Shown here: positions 1-7,098 of the stretch, piece after piece | Position numbering within the stretch: position 1 is the stretch's first letter | How the letters are laid out: each line of letters begins with the position of its first letter | Assembly: GCA_018896355.1 (NCBI GenBank) | Contig: JAHIMW010000082.1 | Coordinates: 1-23,841 of the forward strand | DNA from: Pseudomonadota bacterium | Lineage (GTDB): Bacteria > Desulfobacterota > Syntrophia > Syntrophales > UBA5619 | Length of the DNA: 23,841 bases | Direction of reading: 5' to 3' | Notes under the pieces: generated by a model | The model's database searches: none | Told to the model about the DNA's origin: nothing | What the model saw: the letters and a program-made list of their open reading frames with translations, nothing else | Program-made: the position numbers and the translations under genes

Positions 1-24
1 CGGAATCAATAATCAGGGGGTATT

Positions 25-522
25 ATGGGAAGGAAAACCGCAATCGTAGCAGAAATCATTGATGATATCAGAAGGATTTTCCAAGTCGTCAACGAACAGT
101 CAAAAAAGGCCAAACGCGAAACCGGCCTCACCGGACCTCAGCTATGGGCCATTAAGATGATCGGGGAACTGTCCCCGGTTAGGGTGTCCGATCTGGCCGG
201 TAAAATGTATCTTCACCCTGCTACCGTTGTCGGAATCCTTAACCGCCTTGAATTGCAGGACCTCATCAAAAGGATGCGCACCAGTGAAGACAGGCGCGTT
301 GTAAAAATAGAGCTGACGGATGCGGGCAATGCGATAGTGGCAAAAGCGCCGCAGGTCGCACAGGGCTTGCTTGTAGCCGGACTGGAGGTTCTGCCGCTTA
401 AAAAACTGCAGGATATATCTGACGTCCTGGAAGAACTGGTGCAAATACTCGGGGCGCAGGAACTGCCTCCGCGATTGATCCTTTCTCCGGAAATCAATCT
501 GAGCAAAAGGAAAGCGATTTGA
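25..522 (+). CDS. MarR-family transcriptional regulator
   Basis: This 165-residue protein has the MarR winged-helix layout. An N-terminal dimerisation helix covers about residues 1-30, the helix-turn-helix about 50-80 (VRVSDLAGKMYL then HPATVVGILNRLE), and the wing about 85-98, with the family's typical acidic-Asp-Arg-Arg signature (SEDRRV). The C-terminal helices follow to about 145, and the last 20 residues are extra. The ATG is preceded by a CAGGGGG ribosome-binding site. Its stop overlaps a TTG that opens the CLC channel stump downstream. MarR proteins normally repress neighbouring genes and respond to small phenolic or other ligands. No target can be named here because the next two genes are broken. 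The fold assignment is firm; the ligand and regulon are unknown. Confidence 0.9.
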   Translation: MGRKTAIVAEIIDDIRRIFQVVNEQSKKAKRETGLTGPQLWAIKMIGELSPVRVSDLAGKMYLHPATVVGILNRLELQDLIKRMRTSEDRRVVKIELTDAGNAIVAKAPQVAQGLLVAGLEVLPLKKLQDISDVLEELVQILGAQELPPRLILSPEINLSKRKAI

Positions 523-947
523 ACAAAGGCCTTATCGAAGAATCCATCCTGTTCATCGGCGCTACTTCAGGAAGCCTGTTTGGGAGCATGCTGGGACTGG
601 ATCGGGCGACCTTTGCAGCAGTCGGCTTCGTGAGCCTCCTGGCAGGAGCGGCCAATACCCCGATCGCTGCCAGTATCCTGGCGGTCGAATTCTTCGGCAG
701 CGCGATCGCCCCGTACGCCGCTGTCGCCTGCATTGTCAGTTTTCTCATGACGGGCCACAGAAGCGTTTTCCCGACGCAGGTCCTTTCATTCAAGAAATCC
801 GCTTCCGTTGATGTTGAAGTCGGAAGCGATTTGGACCATATCAACACATCCTTTAAACGTCGGGATAAAAGCTTGACCGGAATTTTATTGAGGGTTTCCG
901 AAAAATTGATCGGCGCAGGCAGGAAGAGCGGCAAGCCGGATCGTTAA
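519..947 (+). pseudogene. C-terminal remnant of a CLC-type chloride channel/antiporter
   Basis: The reading frame matches only the last membrane part of a CLC protein. It contains a run corresponding to the glycine-rich pore segment near the start (FIGATSGSLFGSML), then the segment AGAANTPIAASILAVEFFGS, which is the family's conserved AAxxAP/T-type helix, and one more hydrophobic helix. A soluble tail ends at residue 142. Family members are normally about 400-450 residues or more, so roughly the first two thirds is missing. The sequence directly upstream is the intact MarR gene, so the missing part was replaced rather than frameshifted. The only start is a TTG overlapping the MarR stop. Translation as a small protein by coupling is possible, but a working channel is not. 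The family call is fairly secure and the non-functional status is inferred from length. Confidence 0.7.
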
Positions 948-948
948 A

Positions 949-1143
949 GACGTCATTTCCGCCCGCGGGCCGGTTTATGCCGCGGCGAATATTGCCACGA
1001 TGAACGGAACGTTGACACGGAAGAGCCCAAAGATGGCAACCATTTATTCCGAGTTGCATCAGAATATACGAAACGAGTTCAATGAGGGGGGTGTGGAAAT
1101 CATATCACCCTATTATGCCAGCCTGCAGGATGGCAACCGGTAA
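949..1143 (+). pseudogene. C-terminal remnant of an MscS-type mechanosensitive channel
   Basis: In the frame ending at the TAA at 1141-1143, the translation contains MATIYSELHQNIRNEFNEGG followed by VEIISPYYASLQDGN. This is the characteristic end of the soluble domain of MscS-family channels of the YSxLHxNIxxxFNEAGVEI(M/L)SPHY type. No start codon, membrane helices or beta domain precede it, and upstream codons (about 949-1010) show weaker similarity. It directly follows the CLC stump in a different frame, so two channel remnants lie back to back. Recognition rests on motif memory only. A search of the translated segment against MscS proteins would settle it. Confidence 0.6.
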
Positions 1144-1157
1144 AACATTATAATGTT
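1144..1157. promoter_or_regulatory. 14-bp perfect palindrome containing a TATAAT hexamer, upstream of the solute operon
   Basis: AACATTATAATGTT is a perfect palindrome lying about 85 nt before the GTG start of the phosphatase gene. It contains a consensus -10 hexamer (TATAAT, 1149-1154). No good -35 lies at 16-18 nt; the nearest candidate (TGGCAA, 1131-1136) is too close. It could be an activator-dependent promoter overlapped by an operator, or it could be chance in an AT-rich spacer. Confidence 0.3.
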
Positions 1158-1242
1158 GATCCGCGCAAGATCTGGTATAAAGAAAATTAAATATACAGAA
1201 GTGTCTCCAGTCGAAAATTGCCGGATCTGATGGAGTATCTTT

Positions 1243-2070
1243 GTGCAAGTGATTATTTTTTCAGATCTCGATGGCAGTCTTCTCAACCATGAGGATTATT
1301 CCTTCGCCGCGGCAAGGCCATCCATCGCGAGGATCAAAAGGACGGGCATTCCGCTGATCATCACGACGAGCAAGACCAGACTGGAAGTGGAACTTCTGCA
1401 GCAGGATATGGGTATAAGGGAACCCTTCATCGTCGAAAACGGCGGCGGCATCTTCTTTCCCTATGGATATCGGGATTTTATGATCGAGAATGGGGAGTGG
1501 GACGGGGATTACACCCTCATACGCATCGGGACGACATATTCCACGATCCGCAATTTTTTGAAAAAGGTCGGCGCACGATTTGAGATCAGGGGATTCGGCG
1601 ATCTGACCATCGAAGAAATATCCGGGCTGACCGGCCTGTCTCCTGACCGGGCGGAAATGGCAAAGGCGAGAGAGTTCACCGAGCCGTTCCTTTTGAAAAG
1701 ACCGGACGGCATCGGTTGCCTGAGCGCGTTAGCGGCGGAAACAGAATTGAAAGTGACCCGGGGCGGGCGTTTTCATCACCTGATAGGCAGAGAACAGGAC
1801 AAAGGGGTGGCCGTCCGGATGGTAATAGATATCTTCAAGATCAATTCAGGAGAGGAGTTGACGACCATCGGCATCGGCGACAGTGAAAACGACCTGCCGA
1901 TGCTCGAACAGGTGGACATCCCTGTTCTGATACCCCGCCCGGGGAAAGGGTGTCTGGATATTCGGATGCCCGGGCTTGTCCGGGCGATGGAACCGGGGTG
2001 CAGGGGATGGAACGAAGTGGTGGAGAGGCTCCTGAATGAATACGGAAAAGTCGCCGCCAATGAATCCTAA
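1243..2070 (+). CDS. HAD-family mannosyl-/glucosyl-3-phosphoglycerate phosphatase (MpgP/MggB/GpgP type)
   Basis: This 275-residue protein belongs to the Cof/MpgP branch of HAD phosphatases. Motif I, DLDGSLL (residues 8-14), carries the nucleophile Asp8 and acid Asp10. Motif II, TTSK, is at 41-44, the motif III lysine is about 187, and motif IV, GDSENDLPML, is at 212-221. The cap domain lies between about 80 and 180. The start is a GTG preceded by GGAG at a normal distance. The family dephosphorylates mannosyl-3-phosphoglycerate, glucosyl-3-phosphoglycerate or mannosylglucosyl-3-phosphoglycerate, in the last step of making glycerate-linked compatible solutes. The next gene starts 21 nt downstream and the third encodes a GpgS-type synthase, which supports this role. 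The choice among MpgP, GpgP and MggB cannot be made from the sequence alone. Confidence 0.85.
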   Translation: MQVIIFSDLDGSLLNHEDYSFAAARPSIARIKRTGIPLIITTSKTRLEVELLQQDMGIREPFIVENGGGIFFPYGYRDFMIENGEWDGDYTLIRIGTTYSTIRNFLKKVGARFEIRGFGDLTIEEISGLTGLSPDRAEMAKAREFTEPFLLKRPDGIGCLSALAAETELKVTRGGRFHHLIGREQDKGVAVRMVIDIFKINSGEELTTIGIGDSENDLPMLEQVDIPVLIPRPGKGCLDIRMPGLVRAMEPGCRGWNEVVERLLNEYGKVAANES

Positions 2071-2091
2071 ACAGACAGGAGAAGAGAGGCA

Positions 2092-3348
2092 ATGACAAAA
2101 GTTACCCGGTTTTCAACTGCACTAAGACCACACGTAACGGAAAAGATCGAGCAGCTCGGATATGCCGACATCGTGATCGGAATCCCCGCCTACGGCAGCG
2201 GCGACTCCATCGTTCATGTCATCAAGACCGTCGTCAAAGGGATCGAGCAGTATTACCCCCACCTGAAGGCCCTCATCATGGTATCGGACGGCGGCTCGAC
2301 CGATGATACGAGGGATCTGGCGCGTACCGTCGATCCCAAATCCTACAACATCGAGAGCATCGTGACCATCTACCGGGGCATCCCCGGCAAGGGGTCGGGA
2401 CTGAGGGCCGTTTTCGAGGTCGCCGCCTTCCTCAAGGCAAGGGCCGTCGCCGTTTTCGATTCGGACCTGATGTCGATTACGCCGGAATGGGTGCGCAATT
2501 TTCTGGAGCCCGTCTTCCACGGCTACGACTATGTCGCCCCCTACTACAACCGCTACAAGTTCGACGGGACCATCACGAACACGATCGCCTACAACTTGAC
2601 CCGGGCGCTCTACGGCCAGCGGATTCGGCAACCGATCGGGGGCGACTTCGGCATCTCTCCTGCCCTGGTCAAACACTACCTGGATCAGGATGTGTGGGCG
2701 ACGGATATCGCCAAATTCGGGATCGATATCTGGATGACGACATCGGCCATCGTGGGAGGGTTCCGGATCTGCCAGGCAAAACTGGGCGTCAAAATCCATG
2801 ACCACAAGGACCCCTCCTCCGACCTGGGTCCGATGCTTCGCCAGGTGGTCGGGACCATATTCCAGTTGATGGATCAGTACAAGGATTACTGGATGAAGGT
2901 CGAGGGATCGGTGGAGGTGCCCACCCTCGGAGAATTCGCGGGTCAGAAGGCGGAAGCATTCGAAATCGATCAGTCCAATCTCGTGGAGTATTTCAAGGTA
3001 GGCCTGAACAATTTCGGCGGCGTATGGAAGAATATCATCGAAGAACAGGATTATAAGGTGATCCAGGAAATCGCGCGAACCAAAAAAAACGGGCGATTCT
3101 TCATGCCCCTCGAAACCTGGATCCGAATCGTCTATCGGTACGCCGGCGCCTTCCACGCCACACCGCGGCAGCGTTTCAAAGTCCTCGATACATTGACGCC
3201 CCTCTATTATGCACGGGTCGCCTCCCTCGTCAACGAGCTCCAGGATAAAACTCCGGAGGAGGCGGAGGAACATTTTGAACAAAATGCGCTGGCCTTCGAG
3301 AGGATGAAGGGATACATGATCGCGATGTGGGAAAAAAAGGAGGAATAG
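2092..3348 (+). CDS. GT-A fold glycosyltransferase, candidate mannosylglucosyl-3-phosphoglycerate synthase
   Basis: This 418-residue cytosolic enzyme has a GT2-like nucleotide-sugar fold: IVIGIPAYGSGDS at about 27-39, SDGGSTDDT at 65-73, a glycine-lysine loop GKGSG at 99-103 and the metal-binding DSD at 123-125. A second conserved block, QPIGGDFGIS, lies near residue 180, followed by an Asp-Ile-Trp acceptor-side motif near 208. The GKG plus DxD arrangement is shared with the GT81/GT78 enzymes that make glucosyl- and mannosylglycerates. It sits between a MpgP/MggB-type phosphatase (21 nt gap) and a GpgS-type gene (2 nt gap). Its place and fold suggest the second sugar transfer, from GDP-mannose onto glucosyl-3-phosphoglycerate, as described for MggA of Petrotoga mobilis. 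That assignment is inference; the fold is well supported. Confidence 0.75.
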   Translation: MTKVTRFSTALRPHVTEKIEQLGYADIVIGIPAYGSGDSIVHVIKTVVKGIEQYYPHLKALIMVSDGGSTDDTRDLARTVDPKSYNIESIVTIYRGIPGKGSGLRAVFEVAAFLKARAVAVFDSDLMSITPEWVRNFLEPVFHGYDYVAPYYNRYKFDGTITNTIAYNLTRALYGQRIRQPIGGDFGISPALVKHYLDQDVWATDIAKFGIDIWMTTSAIVGGFRICQAKLGVKIHDHKDPSSDLGPMLRQVVGTIFQLMDQYKDYWMKVEGSVEVPTLGEFAGQKAEAFEIDQSNLVEYFKVGLNNFGGVWKNIIEEQDYKVIQEIARTKKNGRFFMPLETWIRIVYRYAGAFHATPRQRFKVLDTLTPLYYARVASLVNELQDKTPEEAEEHFEQNALAFERMKGYMIAMWEKKEE

Positions 3349-3350
3349 AG

Positions 3351-4559
3351 ATGGCCGATTTCTGTCAGAACGGGGTCATCACGACCCTGCAGAAGCTGAA
3401 GGCAAGGCCGGTAGAGGAGATCGAACGGGAACTGAAGGTGATTTCGCATAAGCGGAAAATGGTCCTCCTTCTCCCCGCGCTTGTGACGGAGTTCGATGGC
3501 GATGCGATGCCGAGGATCATCGAAGAATTGAAGAGCGTGGACTATCTCCATAAGATCGTCCTCTCTCTGGATCGGGCGACCGAAACGCAGTTCAGAGAGA
3601 TCCGAAAAATCATGTCGATTCTGCCGGTGCCGGTAACGGTGATCTGGCATGACGGCCCCCGCATGCAGGCGCTGCTGAAAGAACTGATGGATGCGGAATT
3701 CAACCTGGCACACCCGGGCAAGGGGCGGTCCGTCTGGATGTCGCTCGGTTACATCCTTTCAGACCAGGATATCTATGCCATCGCCCTGCATGACTGCGAC
3801 ATTATAAACTACAACAGGGAGATGGTTGCGAGGCTCATCTATCCGGTCGTCCACCCCGCTCTAAGCTTCGAATTCAGCAAAGGGTACTATGCCCGGGTGA
3901 CCGACCGGCTCTACGGGCGGGTGACGAGGCTGTTCTACATTCCGCTGATCCAAACCCTGAGACGGATCCTGGGATACAACGCATTCATCGATTATCTCAA
4001 CAATTTCCGTTTCGCCCTTTCGGGCGAATTCGCCTTCGACAGCAGCCTGGCGAAAGGGATCAGAATATCGCCGACCTGGGGGCTGGAGGTCTCCATGCTC
4101 AGCGAGGTCTATCAGAAGACCTCCGTGAACCGGATCTGCCAGGTGGAGATCATCGACACGTATGAGCACAAACATCAGCTTCTAAGGAAGAACCATCCGA
4201 CCGAGGGGCTGGTCCGCATGGCGACGGACATCGGCAAGGCTCTGTTAAGGTTTCTCAGCCAGGACGGCCTGATCATGAGCGACGCCTTTTTTCGGACCCT
4301 GCTGACCGCCTATATTCAGGAGTCCAGGATCGCGATCGAAAAATACAATGCCCTTGCCCTGCTCAACGGCCTGATCTACGACCGGCACGAAGAGATCGAG
4401 GCTGTGGATATCTTTGTCGGCTCTCTAAAGCTGGCCATCCGGGAATTCATCAAGGATCCGGTCGACATCCCAATGATGCCGGGATGGGTTCGCGTCGTCG
4501 CGGCCATACAGGATTTTTCGGATCGGCTGTTCGAAGCCGTGGAGGAGGACAATCGATAG
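3351..4559 (+). CDS. gpgS: Glucosyl-3-phosphoglycerate synthase-type glycosyltransferase (GT81-like)
   Basis: This 402-residue protein shows the pattern of archaeal/bacterial GpgS enzymes. It has an N-terminal nucleotide-sugar fold (MVLLLPALVTEF, about 37-48), a VIWHDGPR segment at 97-104, GKGRSVWMSLGY at 123-134 and the metal-binding stretch ALHDCDI at 145-151. These are followed by a conserved middle block (FEFSKGYYARVTDRLYGRVT, about 177-196) and WGLEVSMLSE later. GpgS makes glucosyl-3-phosphoglycerate from NDP-glucose and 3-phosphoglycerate. The ATG at 3351 is chosen because it follows AGGAGG; an upstream ATG at 3327 would overlap the previous gene without a ribosome-binding site. It is the last gene of the three-gene operon. 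It may instead use a related sugar donor. Confidence 0.8.
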   Translation: MADFCQNGVITTLQKLKARPVEEIERELKVISHKRKMVLLLPALVTEFDGDAMPRIIEELKSVDYLHKIVLSLDRATETQFREIRKIMSILPVPVTVIWHDGPRMQALLKELMDAEFNLAHPGKGRSVWMSLGYILSDQDIYAIALHDCDIINYNREMVARLIYPVVHPALSFEFSKGYYARVTDRLYGRVTRLFYIPLIQTLRRILGYNAFIDYLNNFRFALSGEFAFDSSLAKGIRISPTWGLEVSMLSEVYQKTSVNRICQVEIIDTYEHKHQLLRKNHPTEGLVRMATDIGKALLRFLSQDGLIMSDAFFRTLLTAYIQESRIAIEKYNALALLNGLIYDRHEEIEAVDIFVGSLKLAIREFIKDPVDIPMMPGWVRVVAAIQDFSDRLFEAVEEDNR

Positions 4560-4630
4560 ACAGCGCGGCATCGGTAAGACGCTTTGAAATGTTGCCTAAG
4601 TCAATGACTTTGATTTCAGAATAGGGAACC

Positions 4631-6967
4631 ATGAATCCATTGAAATGGATACAACCTACTGCCGTGTCCGGAACACCGTTGCGGAAAGGCAGCCCGTTAA
4701 GCAGATTGCAGACGGTTGCGCTGGTCGTATTATTGATTCTCTTTTCCCTGTTTTTAAGCACGCTTCTCACCCGCCAAAGCCATTTCAGCGCCCCCATGTA
4801 TCAACCGGGCGACATCGCCCGTACGGACATCATAATCCCGATGGATGCCCTTATAGAGGATGAAACAGCCACACAGGCCCATCGCGAGGAGGCTGAAGCC
4901 AAGGCATTGCCGGTTTATCGATTCAACCCGTCTTTGCAAGATGACCAGGCGTCCAGGCTGAAGGCGGCATTTGTCCAATGCCGAGCCCTTTTAGAGCTGA
5001 ACCCAACAGGCAAAGAATCATCCGGAGGGACGCGCAGAAGTTCGCTTCGAACCTTACCGGCTGCCGTGAAGGCGCAGCTTCGTTCGACCGTGCAGGATCT
5101 TGGTATAAACCCACCGTTGGATGATCTGCTTGTTTTTCTGGTAAAAGAGGGTTTTGCGTCAAGCTTGGAGGATCAGATCACCCTTTTGCTGAAGGATGCC
5201 TTTTCTACCATGCTCGTTACCGACGACACTCTCTTCGCCAAAGGGAAGGAGAACATTCACAAGGTGAACATTGTCACGGGAAAGATGGAAACCATCCCCG
5301 TGAGCCTTCTTTCGACACCTGCCCAAGTCCGAAACAAAGCCGGCAAGCAGATCGGTCAGAATTCCCATCTTGCCGTAGCCAACCGCCAGCATGTTCATCG
5401 CATCCTGGAAAGTTTGATCATTCCTAATCTGACATTTGACGAATCGATGACCAAGTCAAGACAAGCGGAAGATGTAAAGAATGTCGACCATGTCCTTCGG
5501 CAGCTGAAAAAAGGAAAGATTGTTCTCCGTCAGGGCGATGAGGTCGGGCCGGACCATCTGGTTCATATTGAAGCCATTCGTAAACTTTCCCCGACGGGTT
5601 CCTCAATGATTCAAACCATCGGAATGGCTTTTCTGATTGGCATACTTTTGACGATCTTTGTCTTTTTCGTTCGTTTCATCCCCACAAACCAATGGAGCTA
5701 TCTGAGACTGGTGGGGTTTTTAATCCTTGCTCTGACTGCCAACCTTCTGCTGCTGAAGGCATCATGGTTTGTCTGCGAATCCGTCAGCCAAAGCTTCCTG
5801 GCCTCACCATTTAACGACAAAACATATTTCTTTTACCTGCTGCCATTCGCTTACGGTTCCATGCTTGTAACCCTTCTGGCGGGTGAACGATGCGCCCAGA
5901 TTTTCATCGTCTTCTTCTGCATTCTGGCTGGGCAGTCCATCGGAACGGACTCCTTCGGCTTTTTCTACATCCTGATCACCAATCTGACAGGGATCATCTT
6001 CGTGCGAAAAGCCACGCATCGAATAGGACTTATCGGTGCCGGGTTCAAGCTCGGCTTATCCGCGGCACTCCTATTTCTCATTCTCCAGACGACCGTACAG
6101 GCGCCGCCGGATCTGATCAGCGGAAGTTTCGGGGCTGCCCTTGCGATCCTGTCCGGGCTTGTCAACGCCATTTTCGTTGCATTCACGCTTCCGCTGTGTG
6201 AGCGCATCTTCATGGTGACCACGGAGATTCGGTTGTCTGAGCTCGGCAACTTGAACCTCCCGCTTGTCCGGGAGATGATGATAAAAACGCCCGGAACTTA
6301 TAACCACAGCATTGCCGTGGGGACCCTGTGTGAGGGAGCAGCTAAAACTATCGGTTTGAACCCGCTCTTTTTGCGAATTACGAGTCTATATCATGATATT
6401 GGCAAGACCGTTCGGCCTGAATATTTCGTGGAGAACCAACATGAGGTCAATCCTCATGACCAGATCAGTACGCAGGAGAGTGTCCATATTTTGAAGGGGC
6501 ATGTTATTGAGGGAATCAGCATTGCAAAAAAGGAGTATCTTCCCCCTTCCATCGTAGATTTAATTCCCCAGCACCACGGAACAAAATTGATGCGCTTCTT
6601 CTATGAGAAAGCTAAAAAACAGGCAGCAGAGTCAGGTGGGGAAGTTCAAGAAGATCAATTCCGTTATTCCGGTCCCAAACCTCAAACGAAAGCGGCAGCC
6701 ATTCTAATGTTGGCCGACGGCATAGAAGCCGCCGCGCGGACGCTCAACGACCATTCTCAGAATAAACTCCTCGATCTTATCCGAAAAATAATCACCGACA
6801 CGATGGAAGACGGACAATTTGCGGAATGCGATATCACACTGTCGGAAATTAACCGTATCACCTATAGCTTTTTAGAAACCCTTTTCAGTTACTACCACGG
6901 TCGTATCGAATACCCGGGGTTCGACTTCAACAAGGCCCTCCATGCCAATGGAAACGGACAGCGGTGA
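4631..6967 (+). CDS. 7TM-HD membrane phosphohydrolase (PgpH/YqfF family), likely c-di-AMP phosphodiesterase
   Basis: The 778-residue protein has the full family layout. A cytoplasmic N-terminus and first membrane helix (about 24-42) are followed by a large extracytoplasmic 7TMR-HDED-type domain (about 50-325). A block of several membrane helices comes next (about 330-515), and a cytoplasmic HD domain completes the protein. The HD pair lies in LYHDIGKTVRPEYFVENQ near residue 588. Further metal ligands are visible in GTYNHSIAVG upstream, in IPQHHG, and in the LMLADGIEAA region downstream. Proteins of this family hydrolyse c-di-AMP to pApA in Listeria and relatives. The ATG is preceded by AGGGAA. 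In many genomes ybeY follows this gene, but here the next gene is convergent gpmI, so it stands alone after the solute operon (71 nt gap). The substrate is inferred from the family. Confidence 0.85.
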   Translation: MNPLKWIQPTAVSGTPLRKGSPLSRLQTVALVVLLILFSLFLSTLLTRQSHFSAPMYQPGDIARTDIIIPMDALIEDETATQAHREEAEAKALPVYRFNPSLQDDQASRLKAAFVQCRALLELNPTGKESSGGTRRSSLRTLPAAVKAQLRSTVQDLGINPPLDDLLVFLVKEGFASSLEDQITLLLKDAFSTMLVTDDTLFAKGKENIHKVNIVTGKMETIPVSLLSTPAQVRNKAGKQIGQNSHLAVANRQHVHRILESLIIPNLTFDESMTKSRQAEDVKNVDHVLRQLKKGKIVLRQGDEVGPDHLVHIEAIRKLSPTGSSMIQTIGMAFLIGILLTIFVFFVRFIPTNQWSYLRLVGFLILALTANLLLLKASWFVCESVSQSFLASPFNDKTYFFYLLPFAYGSMLVTLLAGERCAQIFIVFFCILAGQSIGTDSFGFFYILITNLTGIIFVRKATHRIGLIGAGFKLGLSAALLFLILQTTVQAPPDLISGSFGAALAILSGLVNAIFVAFTLPLCERIFMVTTEIRLSELGNLNLPLVREMMIKTPGTYNHSIAVGTLCEGAAKTIGLNPLFLRITSLYHDIGKTVRPEYFVENQHEVNPHDQISTQESVHILKGHVIEGISIAKKEYLPPSIVDLIPQHHGTKLMRFFYEKAKKQAAESGGEVQEDQFRYSGPKPQTKAAAILMLADGIEAAARTLNDHSQNKLLDLIRKIITDTMEDGQFAECDITLSEINRITYSFLETLFSYYHGRIEYPGFDFNKALHANGNGQR

Positions 6968-7091
6968 TCTGCACAACCGCTTTGCCCGGGTGAAGTGCGA
7001 AGACTGCAATCACTGGCGCCTTATGGCTTGGCCACATTCTTATTCAGCGGGGTTGTCCGCTTATCGTCCAACCAGCGGCAACCCTACCTGA
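6942..7091 (+). CDS. Possible small CxxC-containing ORF, unidentified
   Basis: A 49-codon reading frame begins inside the last codons of the HD phosphohydrolase gene and fills most of the gap to gpmI. A second ATG lies two codons on. It encodes CEDCNHW near the middle, a CxxC that could bind zinc, with no other recognisable feature. No clear ribosome-binding site precedes it, and coupling to the upstream gene would be needed. It may be chance. Confidence 0.2.
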   Translation: MPMETDSGDLHNRFARVKCEDCNHWRLMAWPHSYSAGLSAYRPTSGNPT

Positions 7092-7098
7092 ATAGCTT

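Noticed and set aside
2122..3282. Long minus-strand open frame (386 codons) opposite the glycosyltransferase gene
   Set aside because: It mirrors the codon pattern of the plus-strand gene, has no recognisable motif and no ribosome-binding site, while the plus-strand protein has clear GT-A motifs.
6968..7098. Search for a bidirectional terminator between the converging HD phosphohydrolase and gpmI genes
   Set aside because: No stable hairpin followed by a T-run was found on either strand.
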